Assembly (NCBI GenBank): GCA_013400115.1
Contig: VXBP01002898.1
Location: 220,128-284,127, forward strand
From: Rhinopomastus cyanomelas
Lineage: Eukaryota > Chordata > Aves > Bucerotiformes > Rhinopomastidae
DNA: 64,000 nt
Reading direction: 5' to 3'
Numbering within the stretch: position 1 is the stretch's first letter; every line of letters begins with the position of its first letter. A model generated the notes under the pieces. The model saw only the letters and a list, made by a program, of their open reading frames with translations. It did not search any database and had not been told where the DNA came from. Positions 11,049 to 23,500 of the stretch are shown in pieces. Both the position numbers and the translations under genes were made by a program.

Positions 11049-13306
11049 TGGTGTCTTCTTCTAACCCTTCCTCATTGAATGAAGTGCTGAATTTTCTTGT
11101 GCTGAGACTCAGACTTCCTTTATGTGTTTATGGTGTTTTCCCTGCACAGTGTACTACCTTCTGAGGGCTAAATATACACTGTACTTCAAGTGTCCCACTG
11201 AGTGCTCAGATTCACTTCAAGTTTAAGACATAGGTTTAAGACAAGTTCTAGATAACAAGAAGATTGTGATAGAAACTTATGATGGAACAAGCTTGCCCCT
11301 GATTCTTTTGGCATAGCCAGTGTTGTAGTCTAGAAATTGCCTGAAACATTGGGAGGTTTGACATGCAAAATTGCAAGCTGAGCTTTGGTTGCTCTGTGAA
11401 CAAAGGGGTTGGAGCTTCCAGTTACAGGTTTGCAGTTTCTCATTCATCATTTCACTTCTCATCTGTGTTTTGGAGACAGTCCATTAGAAAATTAACTAAA
11501 TTAATTGGTTAATTTTGTCTTGGGTTAAAGCTCTTGACAGTTCTTGCCCCAGCACATATTAACATGGAAAGATCTACCAGGCTCTATCATAGAAGACATT
11601 ATTTCACGTGTTGAAAGACACTAGTCTGTGTAGACAGAAGTGCTTAAAGCATTATCTGGCCAGGTTCATGTCATATTGGGAAAGATGGACAGTTGCTTTT
11701 AACCCAGTCTCTGTTCTGCCATCTTCTAGTCTGTGCAGGCTGTGAGTTATATCCATTACATCTCTGTATTGCCTAATGCGTTAGGCTAGGTAGTCGTACT
11801 CCTTCAGAGGTACAAATTCCAGCAGAGATCAGGCATTGCAAACTGGAACCTTACAGGTCTGAGGTCTAATCATTAATCTAACTATAATATGGTCCCTTGT
11901 GTTTGGTCGCCCTAAAAAGTGCTTTTGAGGAACACCCAGAAGACCTGTAACAATACTTGGTAGGGCACAGTGAAGGGAATAATGCAGTTGGGGCCCCTTG
12001 ACTCTCTTGGCCCAGATGTAATTTACCTGTGGGTACTAACAGCTGAAGCTTACATGAAAGTGACTTCCTCTGACTGACTTTAATTGTTTTATGGAGATGG
12101 ATTGCTTAAGAACCTTGCTGATTCTTCATTAATAACCATTAGATTTATGATAGATTTCCTACTTTAAGGAGTGTCTGAGCAGCTCATGGGTTCTCTGCCA
12201 TGAGAGTCATGCAGGCCTTTGTATTGATATATGTTACCAAGCTATAAGCCACCCACCTAAATGAGCAGCTACAGAAACACGGAATGTTGTCTGGGTTGGT
12301 GCCATTAATAGCTGCAGAATTATTTCTGCAGCCCAACTGAATAGCATGCTAGTACAGTGACATTGCCTGCACAGCCACAGGAGCTACTCTAATGCATTTT
12401 AGATACTACATCCTGTGCCACAAACACAGTAAAGGCTGCAGCATGCACATTTCTTGCTTTTTGTTTTTGATTTTGCAAAGCTAAAGGAAAGATTGATGAC
12501 CTGATTACTTTATTATCCTTTGCAGAAAGCATCAACTGAGGTAAATAAATGTCGCTGTTTAATTCAGGGAAACAAATCCTCCACAGAAGTATTTGAAAGA
12601 TGGGGGGGAAATTTGTTTTGAAGGTCGTGATATGAGACAAGAGTAAAGGATATGAAAGACCTTCAGTGATACTGCTAATCTCTCCTTCGTGATTGCAGGT
12701 TTGCTCTGCTGTGCTCATATTCCTTTAGTTAAAAATAAAAAGGTTAACTGCGTAAAAATTGAAGACAACCTCACATACCTTAAATATACCATTATGACCC
12801 TCCTTTAAATTATGTAGATGTTATTCAGAATGTGAGTCTTTAAAGGTTCAGCTTTAAGGTGTCCACTTCTCTGGTATCTACTGAGAATCAATAGAAAGGG
12901 ACAGCTCTCATATTGCTGGTAGGAGAGAAAAACCCATGAAATCGTGGAAGTGTTGACATGAGAAGGAGGGTCAGGAGCAGAACAAGAAGTCTGAAATTCC
13001 TTTGCAAATAACATGAGTCACTTACTTTAAGTTCAGTGCTCGTGATGGCTGTACTACATCTCATTAAGTCACTGTAGGTTATTTTAGCTGTGAAACAAAT
13101 CAGAGGTGTTTCATAACCACAGAGTTCGATTCCTCTTCACTGGTGAATATGACCTCTTCTCTGTGGCAGAAGCAATTCACTGCAAAATACAATGTGAAAA
13201 CTCCTAGCTTAAAACAATAAAGAAAGGTTTAGTCTGTCTTGAGGAAGTGACAAAGTAGTCTTGCATCATGTTTGTAGAAAATGCTGCTGTGGGACTGGTA
13301 AGATTT
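11049..13306. other. Non-coding spacer, no gene recognised
   Basis: Open frames reach 109 codons on the minus strand (12389-12718) but have no recognisable domain, and the neighbouring frames are similar in length. No repeat family or RNA gene is visible. Confidence 0.65.
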
Positions 13307-13450
13307 GAAGCATGTTCAAGACCCGACTGGACAGGTTCCTGTGTGACTTGGTTTAGGTGATCCTGCTGTTGCAGGCGGATTGGACTAGATGATCTTTCGA
13401 GGTCCCTTCCGATCCGTAATGATTCTATGATTCTATGATTCTATGATTCA
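13307..13450 (+). mobile_element. CR1 LINE 3' terminal fragment
   Basis: About 140 bp of CR1 3' UTR, from 'gttcaagacccgactggaca' through 'ggattggactagatgatc' and 'gaggtcccttccgatcc' to a terminal run of three to four ATTCTATG octamers. Little divergence is seen in the last 80 bp. It is 5'-truncated, has no coding part, and its tail block resembles that of the SINE at 10.9 kb. Confidence 0.9.
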
Positions 13451-14280
13451 TGTTTTCTATTCTGGCACCAGCTTCTTTTTTGGCTTTGGGTAAAGAGTTT
13501 CAGACACATTTAACCAAATGTCAAATCAAAATAGGAGCTATGGGTCTTACCCTGTTTCCTGTGAAGATTATTAAACTCCTCACACTCCAGCTTGTGCACC
13601 TGTGTAAACTGAGCTTTGAAGAATTCTAATAGTACTTGGGAAAGCCCAGTTAGGAGTTCTACCTGAAGACTGCAGGCATCCATGTCCTCTCAAAAGTTAT
13701 AATATTGCTCCACAAATTTGTGTGGCTAGACTGCACACAGTTGTGCATTTCAACAACAGTTAGCACAATTAGCTGAAAATCCAGCCTGGGGTCTTTGGAA
13801 TACTTCATAACTAACACTGGTTTTAGTCTTAGATCTAATATTCATTTGCAAAATGAGTTATCAAGCTCCCAAATGGAAGATGAAAAAGTTCATCTTTTAT
13901 CACAAGTGGAGAATTACTTCAGCATCACTAGGTTTTTTTTTTTAGTATTATTATTATTTTACTTGCTGTTATTATTTTAAAAGATTTTTCTTGGGTTTGT
14001 ATCACATTTTCTATTTTTTTGTTGCACCTGCCCATATTTCATTTCTGATGTCATTGAATTTTATGTTGCAGGATGATCGATGCTGCACACATTACATTAT
14101 AGTATGTGTCTATAGAAAAACTAAAAATAGTTTTGATACTGTCTAAAAACACTGGTTATACAGACCTACGTAAAAAACTGAGCTCAGTTTTCTAACTCAG
14201 TAATCTAAAAAGAAGGAAGATAAAATGTTTTAAACCTTATCTCTACTTGCTGAGTCGTTAAATGGTTTCCCACATTTAAG
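13451..14280. other. Non-coding spacer with a short T-rich tract
   Basis: A T-rich tract with TTATTATT words lies at about 13930-13985. Nothing else is recognisable. Confidence 0.6.
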
Positions 14281-14652
14281 GATCATAGGATCATAGGATC
14301 ATAGGATCATAGGATGTTAGGGGTTGGAAGGGACCCAAGAGATCANCAGGATCCCATTGGCCTTCTTGGCCACCAGGGCACATTGCTGTGCCATGGGTAA
14401 CCTGTTGTCCACCAGGACCCCCAGGTCCCTCTCCACAGGACTGCTTTCCAGTAGATCACCTCCCAGCCTGTACTGGTGGAATTTGTTATTCCTCCCCAGA
14501 TGCAGGACTCTGCACTTGTCCTTGTTGAACTTCATCTGGTTACTCTGTGCCCAGCCCTCCCGTCTGTCCAGGTCTCTCTGGATGGCAGCACAGCCCTCAG
14601 CCGTATCAGCCAAGCCTCCCAGCTTGGTGTCGTCGGCAAACTTGCTAAGCAG
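14281..14652 (-). mobile_element. CR1 LINE fragment with RT motif C, joined across a single N
   Basis: Plus-strand order is four GATCATAG-type tail repeats, the terminal 'ttaggggttggaagggaccc', then a single N at 14346, then an ORF2 part read on the minus strand. The N replaces several hundred bases of 3' UTR and ORF2 C-terminus that a contiguous copy would have, so it is an internal deletion or an assembly join. The coding part gives FADDTKLGG (the RT active-site motif C), followed by the CVLHLG-like and DLGVLVD blocks and a KKANGIL end. It stops near 14652, 5'-truncated just upstream of motif C, and is a pseudogene fragment. Confidence 0.88.
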
Positions 14653-16581
14653 ACATTTCTTTATCTTCATAGGAAAGGAATAGCTGTGTTTCAGCATGGA
14701 AGACTAAAAGAACATTCAGGATTTGAAAATTAGCTACTGACTTGTCTGTGTTAATTACTCAGATTTAAGTTGATCTGTCTTTATCTTATCAAAATATATT
14801 AAGAGACTTAGACTTCAGTAAGATCCCTCCTGAGCCATAATTTTGGTAAATTTTTTGTTTCTGTGAAATAAACAAGAATTACAGAGAAAGGTACTTGGTA
14901 GGACACTAATGCAAAATTAAAAAAAAAAAAAAAGAATTACACATTAGTTGAAATTAAGGACTTTAAGGACAATAGGAACCCTTCCCCATTTTAGTGGAAC
15001 TAAGGTTTCACTGTCAGCAGTAAGCTTCCATACTGCCTTTACTTCAGGTCAGAAGGCCTGAATCTAACAGCAGAATGCAGACCCTTGTGGAATTTGAGGA
15101 TGTTAATGTATGTTCTTAAGCATGCGTGGTAGACAATTGCCAGTTCCAAAGAACACTAAATTGATAATGACGTTTTCTGAAAGAGACAAATCATCAGCAA
15201 ATCTCAAAGGAGCAATTTCTCCAATTTGTGGCACTTAGTGCAAATTAGGGTTTGGGGTTTGTTTTGGGAGTATAACAGAATAATTTATTCATATGAGGAC
15301 TAATAAGGAAGTAGCAAATTCCTAGTCTCAACGTGCTTGTGCGTTGCAAAAAGATAGCGTGAATCAGAAATGGTGTTTATAAGGGAGGTATCGCTGGTTG
15401 AAGATGTGTCCTGTGCATCACACAGGAGGCCAGAGCAGGTAATCAAAACCGTTGTCTGAAATCATGCATTCGGCATCATACAGGGTAGGACAAAACGTGC
15501 AACTGATCTCATCTAAATTTAGCTGCATGCAATTTAGTTATCTTGATTAAATTAGTTATCCTTATTCCTAAAGAAGCATTGGAGGGAAAAATTAAGATAA
15601 GGTGCCTTCAGGAGGTATCTGTTTCTCTCTGCTGACTCTCCAAGGAAGATCAAGATGTCTGAATGACATTGATTAACTTGTAAATGGCCAAATGAATCCA
15701 ATCATCTCTGCTTATGCCAAAAAAGTACTCGGGTTCTTTTTAGTTACTGAATAATGATTTTTCTTCCCAATTGCTCTTGTCTGGGCTTGTTGGAGTCTGA
15801 TTTATATCGCGTAAGGAGAAACAGAACATCTTCCCCTGCATTCCCTGAAAGGGCTAATGGTCTTTATCCATGCACGCAACATATAGTGAATCTGTATAAC
15901 CACAAGAAGAGACTAGAGAGGTACAAACCACTCATACATTTGCCTAGGCTTCAACACCTACTTTCTATTGCTTACAGTTGTGTTAATTTAAAACTTAAAA
16001 ATGGGAAGGTTGGACATCAGCAGTGTACTCTGACTTAAACAGAGGATCTGGACTGTGTTAAATCAATACCTGCCAGAAAAAGGAATATAGTTATTTTTCT
16101 TAGGAGGGACACACTTTAAGAAAGGCTTATCCTTCTCTTACACAAACATCTAACTCTGGCACTCAAGAAAGCAAAATTCATTTTGAAACCTGTCCTACAT
16201 TAGCAAATAACCACCTCTTGCAGCTAATTTTAACAAATTCAGGAATATGTGAGGAGGTGTAAAGTATGTATTGCATGATTTGTTACAGATCATGGAAGAG
16301 CTGTTGGCTTTTGTCTTCAGTGTCTGACTTGCACAGTACTCTTAAGCTCTAGATCTTTCATTTAATGGACTTAAGTGATCTTATTTTGTACTTAGTGGAA
16401 GTACACTGCTACACAGTTACTCACACATGCAAAGGTTTACACTAGAATTTCTGTTTTAATTGTAGAGAACTTGACCCTGTGGGTAGACAGTGCCAGTTGC
16501 CCATAAACAACTAACCAGACAAAGTAATATCTGTGTGTATAGTGTTTGAGGAAAAAAAAAGCCCAATCTGGAAAGACAGGA

Positions 16582-16679
16582 AACCATATTTTATTGTGCT
16601 AGCTTTGGGCCTATAGGATAAATTAATCTCAACCATATTTTATTGTGCTAGCTTTAGGCCTGTAGGAGAAATTAATACC
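16582..16679. repeat. 49-bp tandem duplication
   Basis: Two adjacent 49-bp units begin AACCATATTTTATTGTGCTA at 16582 and at 16631. They differ at only a few positions in the second half (for example TTTGGGCC against TTTAGGCC). The divergence suggests an old local duplication rather than an assembly error, and there is no N at the junction. Confidence 0.9.
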
Positions 16680-16994
16680 TTAAAAAACTGCTTGCACAAA
16701 TTGAGTTATGCATTTATGCCCTTCACAAATGTTTTTCTGGCAATGGGGATGCCTCTGCTGGTGGATTCACCATCATATGCAAAATTTCTCCATGGGGAAT
16801 AGCCAGAAAGTGCTAAAAACACTAATGCACATAGCAAACCACCTAAGGTACAGCTCTAATGTAGCTGAGGTTTGTTTTCAATTAACAACAGGTGGAGGTT
16901 TGTTGCTGTGTTTTGTTTGTCACCTAGGCACCTTTCTCTTCTCAAGAAGGAAAATTTTTTAATTTTTAAACAATTTAATTCAAAGACAAGAGAG

Positions 16995-17510
16995 TCACTC
17001 CCTCAGTTGTAGTAGTTTTACACCAGGCATAAAGCTGATCTTAATTATACGAGGAAAATAAAATTTGGATGCTGCTTTTAATTGGTTGTGGAAAGTGCTT
17101 AGGAAAGGGCCTACCCAATGTAAGGGCTGATAGAGAAGGTGGATCTTCCCTACACAGCCCCTGTTCCCTGTGCTTCCAGGCCAGTCCTCCATTACCAGCC
17201 AGCTGATTTCTACAGCCTCGAATGAGGGAGAAACTCTTTCCATTTCAGCAGTGAATTGCAGGTGAAAACTTTCCTCTGCTGATCTCGGAGATTCTGAAAC
17301 TCCCACTCTCTCCATTTGCCACCTTTGAATAGTAAGATGTCTGCTGTGCCTAGCTGGAGTGAGGTGCTTGGTCAGAACACAAAGCAAATGAAAAGAGAAA
17401 GACTCTTCACCAGAAGCCAGAAACAGGAACCTCCAAATTCGTTGTACCAGGTCACAGAGATTTCTGTCAACCAATCTGGAACTAGGGAAGAGTTTGGAAT
17501 TCCAAGCCAA
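16995..17510 (-). other. 171-codon open frame, probably not a gene
   Basis: This is the longest open frame in the window outside CR1. The conceptual protein has no signal peptide, transmembrane run, low-complexity stretch or motif I recognise. The opposite strand is also open over 17316-17555, as happens in locally GC-richer DNA without stops. No splice-consistent neighbours or promoter are evident. It could be chance or part of a lncRNA or exon; coding status is doubtful. Confidence 0.15.
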
Positions 17511-20500
17511 ACATCACCAGTTGCTGTAGCAACTGTCCAATGCCCCAGGCAATAAACCACCTCAAATTCAAACCACAACAGTGGTCAACTCATTTCAAAG
17601 GATTTTTACTATAATGACTTTGCAGATATTTTCAATCTTTCCATAAGTATTTTAAAATGTGGAGCCAGGGGTGGATGACTTTAATGATGGCTGTTATCTG
17701 AAGGCTAATTTAGCTGAATTAACACTTTTTTTTCCCCTCTAAACCAAATCTCTTTGTTTTGGAATAAGAAGCAATTCTGGTGTTGCCGAAATGAGCGTAT
17801 CCACACAGGGCTGTACACTGTCTTAGTTACACTGATTGTATAAAAAGGCAATACTTACCTTTAGTAGAACTACAGGAATTTATAAAGGTTATGCGTGTCT
17901 GTAGTCTGATAACCATTGGCTTGACAACCTTAATTTCACAAGACTGAGGAAAAGGTTAGGCCAGAGAGTTAGGAGGGGCAAGATTTGGTTTAATTCAACC
18001 ATGTATGGTATAGAGCTTTTATCAACACCTTGAACTGTTTCAGCATGGAGCCTTTAAGTGCAAGAGCTGTGAAGAGGTCCTCAGATAGCAACTGAGTCTT
18101 TTGTAAAACACAGACTGTGAAATTGCATAAGAAGCCCATGACAGTGCTAGGACTTTGGACTAAGCAGTAAGCTATGCTAAGAGGAATATACTGTTTGGTA
18201 TTACTCCTGCACCACAACTGTAAACTTGAAAAACTGTCCAGGTATCTAACAGGTAGTCGGGTAGTCCGTCTCAGAGTCTTTCAGAAACAATTCATGTGTT
18301 GAACATTGCATTTTATATTTACATAGCCAATTTCAATTATCTTTCTTTTTTCTCAAATAAGAGAGGAGCTAAAATGATTCAAACTCTGAATTTGCGTTTC
18401 AAAGTAGTGTTAAAAAAATATTTTAAAATGAATAACAGAGTAAAGCAAAACAGTTTGGACCAAATAGAAGGCTACTTTACTGAAGTAGCAATGTTTTCTT
18501 GTTTTGCCACAAGAAAAAATTAAGTGCCCTACTTCAGTCTGAACTATCTTGTACTCCTCATCTCTTCTATCCCTAGAAAATGGACCAAATCAACCCTTAT
18601 TTTGCACAACTCCACCTGTATGTTAGAATCTTTTTGGTGACCACTGAAAATCAGGACCTATTTACATGGACAGCAAAGCTGTTAGAAGGGTCAAGAGAAA
18701 GTGAATGTCGGTTCTGGGAGGGTTAAGCTAGAAAGGTGGTACCAAGAGCTCTGAAAGAAGTAATAGTACAGATGTGCATCCCTACTTGTTGGTCTGTTTT
18801 CCAAGTACCCTTTCAAGTGGGAAAAAATTACACATAAGCTGCACAAACCTGCTGCCTGGATCCAAGCCTCTTTGCTTTTTACAACAAGAATAACAGCAAC
18901 ACTAAATTATGATTTTCTTAAACATTACAAAATTCCTGCAGCAAAACTACATGATAAGTCTCAGATGCCTACTAGGATCTACTTTCCCCCTAAGAAAGAG
19001 CAGCGTGAGCAGTGTTTGACCAACTCGTTCACACTCAGAAGTCTCTCTGTAGTAATTTTTTGGGGTTTCTTTATGAAGGCCTGTGTTGGCTCAGTCCTAT
19101 TTTCACTGCCTCTATCTATACCAGTAAATTAACCAGAACAGCACTGTGGTGTTATTCTCTGTGTTGTTAAATAATTAACACAAACTCTGAAGCAGTTTTG
19201 TCCTTGTTCTTTCCCAGAGAGCTCCCAGATGTGATGCAGGGGCACAAGATATTTACATCAGGCAGTGTGTATTCAACTAGCCTCTTCTGGGTGTGTTTAG
19301 CCATGCAGATGTTCACTGTCTTATGTCAATTTGGCTCTATCAGAAATTAGTCTCTTGGTCCTTTTACTTATGGTACAGACTCTGAGACCAATGATGAATT
19401 TAGGGTATTTTTTCAAGTATAAAATTGTCTCAAAGGAAGTAAAAAACTGTTTCCAAATACCTAACTAGTATTAATTTTTAAAAAGCTTGTGCTTTTATTA
19501 GTAATCCTTTCTAAAATGCATTCTAAATGGCTACGGACATCCTAACTCTTAAATGTAATATCAATGATTAAATGCTACGTGATGATCTAACTACACCAGG
19601 ATGAGATGTGGTGTGTAAGAAGGGCAAAAAATTAGATACTGGAAAGGGCAAGAACCTGCCCTCAGTGATTGAGGCTTTGAACAGATGCTGAAGAGGCAGC
19701 AATATCAACAACAGAAGCAGCTGATAAAACCATGGCAAACCAAGCCTGGATCTTCTGTTGGAAACTGCAGCAGCAGTAGCATGGTGTCTGATAGCTTGGT
19801 GCTGCCCACATGATCCGACTCATCTCTGGCAGAAGCAGCGGTGTGGCTCCTCACCTTTGCCAGCTGAGTCTGCAGCTAGTCTGGCCCTGTGCAAAGCACG
19901 TCTTGGAAAGGGACAAGGCAGACAAGCAGTGATTTAAGGAGCAATGTAAGAGAAACAGACATACATGGGGTTTGAGGTGAGTGGGGGCAGTTTCTTTGGG
20001 TTTTTTTGTTAAAAATACTATCTTTGAGGAAAATCTGTGGAATTGACTGATGTCAAACAAGTACACAGAAGCTCTTACAGTTTCAAGCAAGACTTTCAGA
20101 GGTCTACCAGTAATCAGTACCATGATTTGATACTCTGCCCTTGAGGCCAGTTGGCCATCTGAGTATACTCATCTTGTTAAACTATCTTAGTCTCCAAAGC
20201 AGAGTGGCTGCTAGGCCGGTTCCCAGGTTCAGCTTTCTCCTGAAGTGTTTTGGGACAGTGGCTGGGCAGCCACTGACAATGCTGCACTAGGGCCCGTGGT
20301 CTGGTCCTATTTAGTTCAGTAGAGTTGACTAGTATTAAAGTATACATCAAGTCATCTGTTGCCTTAATGCCACAGATTTCAAAGGATTTAGGCCAGAAGG
20401 AAACTTGCCCTAAGCTGTGCATTCTGCAGCATGCTTATTATCACATTTGCCTTTGACTTGCACAGCTGTAAATCCATGGAAACCAGAGTAATTCAGGGAT

Positions 20501-20514
20501 GAATCAGGTCCATT

Positions 20515-20575
20515 ATCTCCTTGTGTTTGTACAGCACTTGGCACAATGGTCCCCTGATCCTGATGGGAATTCTTG
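20515..20575 (+). repeat. Possible ancient amniote interspersed repeat
   Basis: The phrase TTTGTACAGCACTTGGCACA, followed by ATGGTCCCCTGATCCTGAT, resembles a widely dispersed old repeat motif that I remember from turtle and crocodile DNA. The family cannot be named from sequence alone. A related word in reverse orientation sits near 7800-7830. Confidence 0.25.
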
Positions 20576-23500
20576 TTATTTTAGGACAATCAGAGCTTTC
20601 ATTCATTAAAATAAAGTGTATTTTTAGCCAGAATTAACTTACGTGACAGTCTTTGGGGTGTGGGGGAATTGCGAATGCAGGGGAAGGCAGAACTGATCCC
20701 CTGACATATGATTCTGAGCCCATGGATCAGATATTGTCTGCTCTCTTGCTCAGTATGGTTGTGAAAATACAACCATTGGTGACATTGAAATAGAAAACAA
20801 AGAACACAAATTCTGAATGTTATTGCTTTTTCCATTTTCAGGTTGCTCAGGCTATGAGGCCCAAAGTCTGATTTTGGAACTTTTAGGGTTAATATTGGTA
20901 TGCTTAGTGCATAGTAAAGTAATAAATCAAACCCATGCCATTGCTTTCCATGGAAAGTTAGATCTCAAAGATGTGATTTTCTCAATGCTATTTTTTTTCC
21001 CCCATGCAAATAAAATGAACCAGCAACACTTGAAAAAGCAAGCTCTGTGCTTGCTCCATGTTCAGAGGTACTTGTTTCAGCTCTTTTATGAAATCTTGTT
21101 AAGACTAGTAGGTCTTATAAATTCTAATGAGATACATATGTGGAACTTATATAAAGACATTACACATGTCTTACAAAATACTTGCTATATAAGAGACCTG
21201 AATGTGTGAAGTTATTATTCAAAGCAGAGGTAAATTCTAGGAGAAGACAGAAAACCCCACCACTTTCAGATCATAATCCTAGCAGAACGTTTTGCTAGTT
21301 CCTGTGACTGAAAAACTGAAATGCTTGTTTCAGCTTCAAGTGGTTTTCAGACATAAATGGGTAAGATTTCATATCAGCTATCATTAACCTCCGTGTCCTG
21401 ACGTGACAAAATCACCATTACTCCCAGTAAATGTGAGCCTGTGCTCACAGGTTAGAAACATTAGAAGCACTTATTTTACAACTAAAAGTTATGAACACTT
21501 CTTGCTACAGTTGTAACCTGAGGTTCTAAAAACTGGCGTGTGAAACTAGGAAGCTGACTTATTCATCCTAACTTATCCAGTAGGAAAGCATAAATGTAAA
21601 AAGATATTTTAAAGCTGCTAACTTGCTTTTCTTCAGGCTACTTTATTATCTCACTGAAACATAGTTTAAAAATCTGTGCAGTGAACAGTCATGTCCTGCA
21701 ACGACTGCAAATTTTTTTTAACATTTGAAAGACCCAAGATTATTCCTCATTTCACGGGCAGCCCCACTAATACTACTTAACTGACTAATTAACTGGGCAA
21801 CAACTTTTTGACATGGGATTAGCCTGTTTTAGATGTGACAGTTAGGGAGAGATCTGACACTTCCATAACTCTAAGAAATATTAATTTCCTTCCAGAACTC
21901 AGTTGCCTGTGCATGTCCCTTCAGAGTGAATGCAAAGCCAGTGGCTGTGCTGACAAAGGAGCCCTGTACTGTAGAGTTACCTGATGCGAGTGTGCCCTTT
22001 CCCTGTTACCTGTGTATTTGTTCTAACACATTTGGAGTGTCGAAGCCTGACAGCCTGCCTTTAATGTTCCCGTGGCTGTGTCAGAATCCACAAGTTGCTG
22101 GAGGCCTTTGCATTTTAAGAACATTGGCTCAGTACCTGCACTGAAATGGTGGCAGTGCAGCCTTCTCCCACATGACAGCAGGCAATGTGGTTCAATAATG
22201 GGAGCAGGAGTCAGGCTCTGCTTAAGCTTTTTGAAAACTGAACAGTTCAGATCTGTGACAGACAACGGAAGAAGCTATGAGTTACATCAAACTAAGAGTC
22301 ATGGTAGCGTCTTGCAGATTCCATCTGGATATTCGTCCTTGTAGGTTCATAAAAGGCAGATCACAAGTAAAGAATATGAATCGGGTTTTTAATGGCAAAC
22401 TACTGTAAGTTATTGCCAGGCTGCTTTTGAGCCTAGTGAAGTGTCTGTGATTTACTTGCTTTGTAAAATGGTGAGATTCATCTGCCCAAACTGAAGTAAT
22501 TCAAAGGAACATCTCTAGGTTTGAACTGATCACCCTAAGCCTCTCATTAGTAGAAGAGAATGAGGTTCACCTGATGTGTCTTGAAATCTTTTCCTGTGCA
22601 ACAAGTAGCTCTTTGGGATCATGGAATCATAGAATATATATTCTATATGAAGGGATGCCGGCCTTCAGCTTTTCTTCTGACACATGTTTTGCGATGAGGG
22701 AAAAAAAATGATTTCTTTAAAAGTGTTTTCTGTTACTATCAATGCTGCAAAAACTGTAATGAATTTGTATAAGCCATCTAAATTCAACACGAAAAGAGAA
22801 TATGCAGCAATCTCAGTCAGAAACCTCACATTTACACAGATGGAAGATATAATGCCTTCCCTCTGTCTTAGCTACCACCAAACATATAAGGCGGGAGGTG
22901 GCTGACGGTGATCTTGCCCAAGCAGATCTGCTGTAGATCAGAGCACAGCTTCACCAGGTGGCATAGCATGGAAAGCCGGCTGGGAGAGACATGCTGTCTC
23001 TGGACACGCAAAGGATATCAAAACAAGACCCAAGCATCAACAGCTCAGACACTGAGCACAACTTTTATGCGCTCCAGGCAGAGAAGCACCATGCCAAGGC
23101 AGATTCATCAATGGACTAAACAGCAGTCAGAGCACAGGCCTTTTATATCATCAGAGACTTGTAAAGTAAATAACAGGTTAAACCAACAGTTTTCCTCCAA
23201 ATTATGCTTGATCAGTAAATGTTAAAATAAGGCTTTGTAAAACTGAAAATTGGGCTGGTCAGCACTAAATGAAGATAATCAGATATGGTATTTGGTAGGA
23301 TGCTTTTCTGTCATAGACACACCTGTGTTCTCCACCAGCATCATATTTCAGCATTGTTGTGCTTTAAAATGCACCACTGATCATTTTTAAGTATCTTGAC
23401 TTAGTTGAGGACTAAATAAGTTTGAGAGAAGCAAGTTAAAAGCCTGAAAATGGGACAGACAATAATCAGCCAGATAAATCTTCAAATCAATACATCTAAA

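Noticed and set aside
14281..14316. GATCATAG-type repeats (also at 13410, 38250 and 50571) as CRISPR or ordinary microsatellites
   Set aside because: They are the CR1 3' terminal octamer. There are no spacers, and the source is eukaryotic.
22629..22646. 18-bp perfect palindrome ATAGAATATATATTCTAT as an operator
   Set aside because: It is AT-rich and adjoins CR1-tail-like words (ATCATAGAAT). It most likely arises from low complexity.
22870..23230. GC-richer patch with a 105-codon frame as an exon
   Set aside because: No domain, no homology I recognise and no neighbouring exon. Kept as unexplained non-coding DNA.
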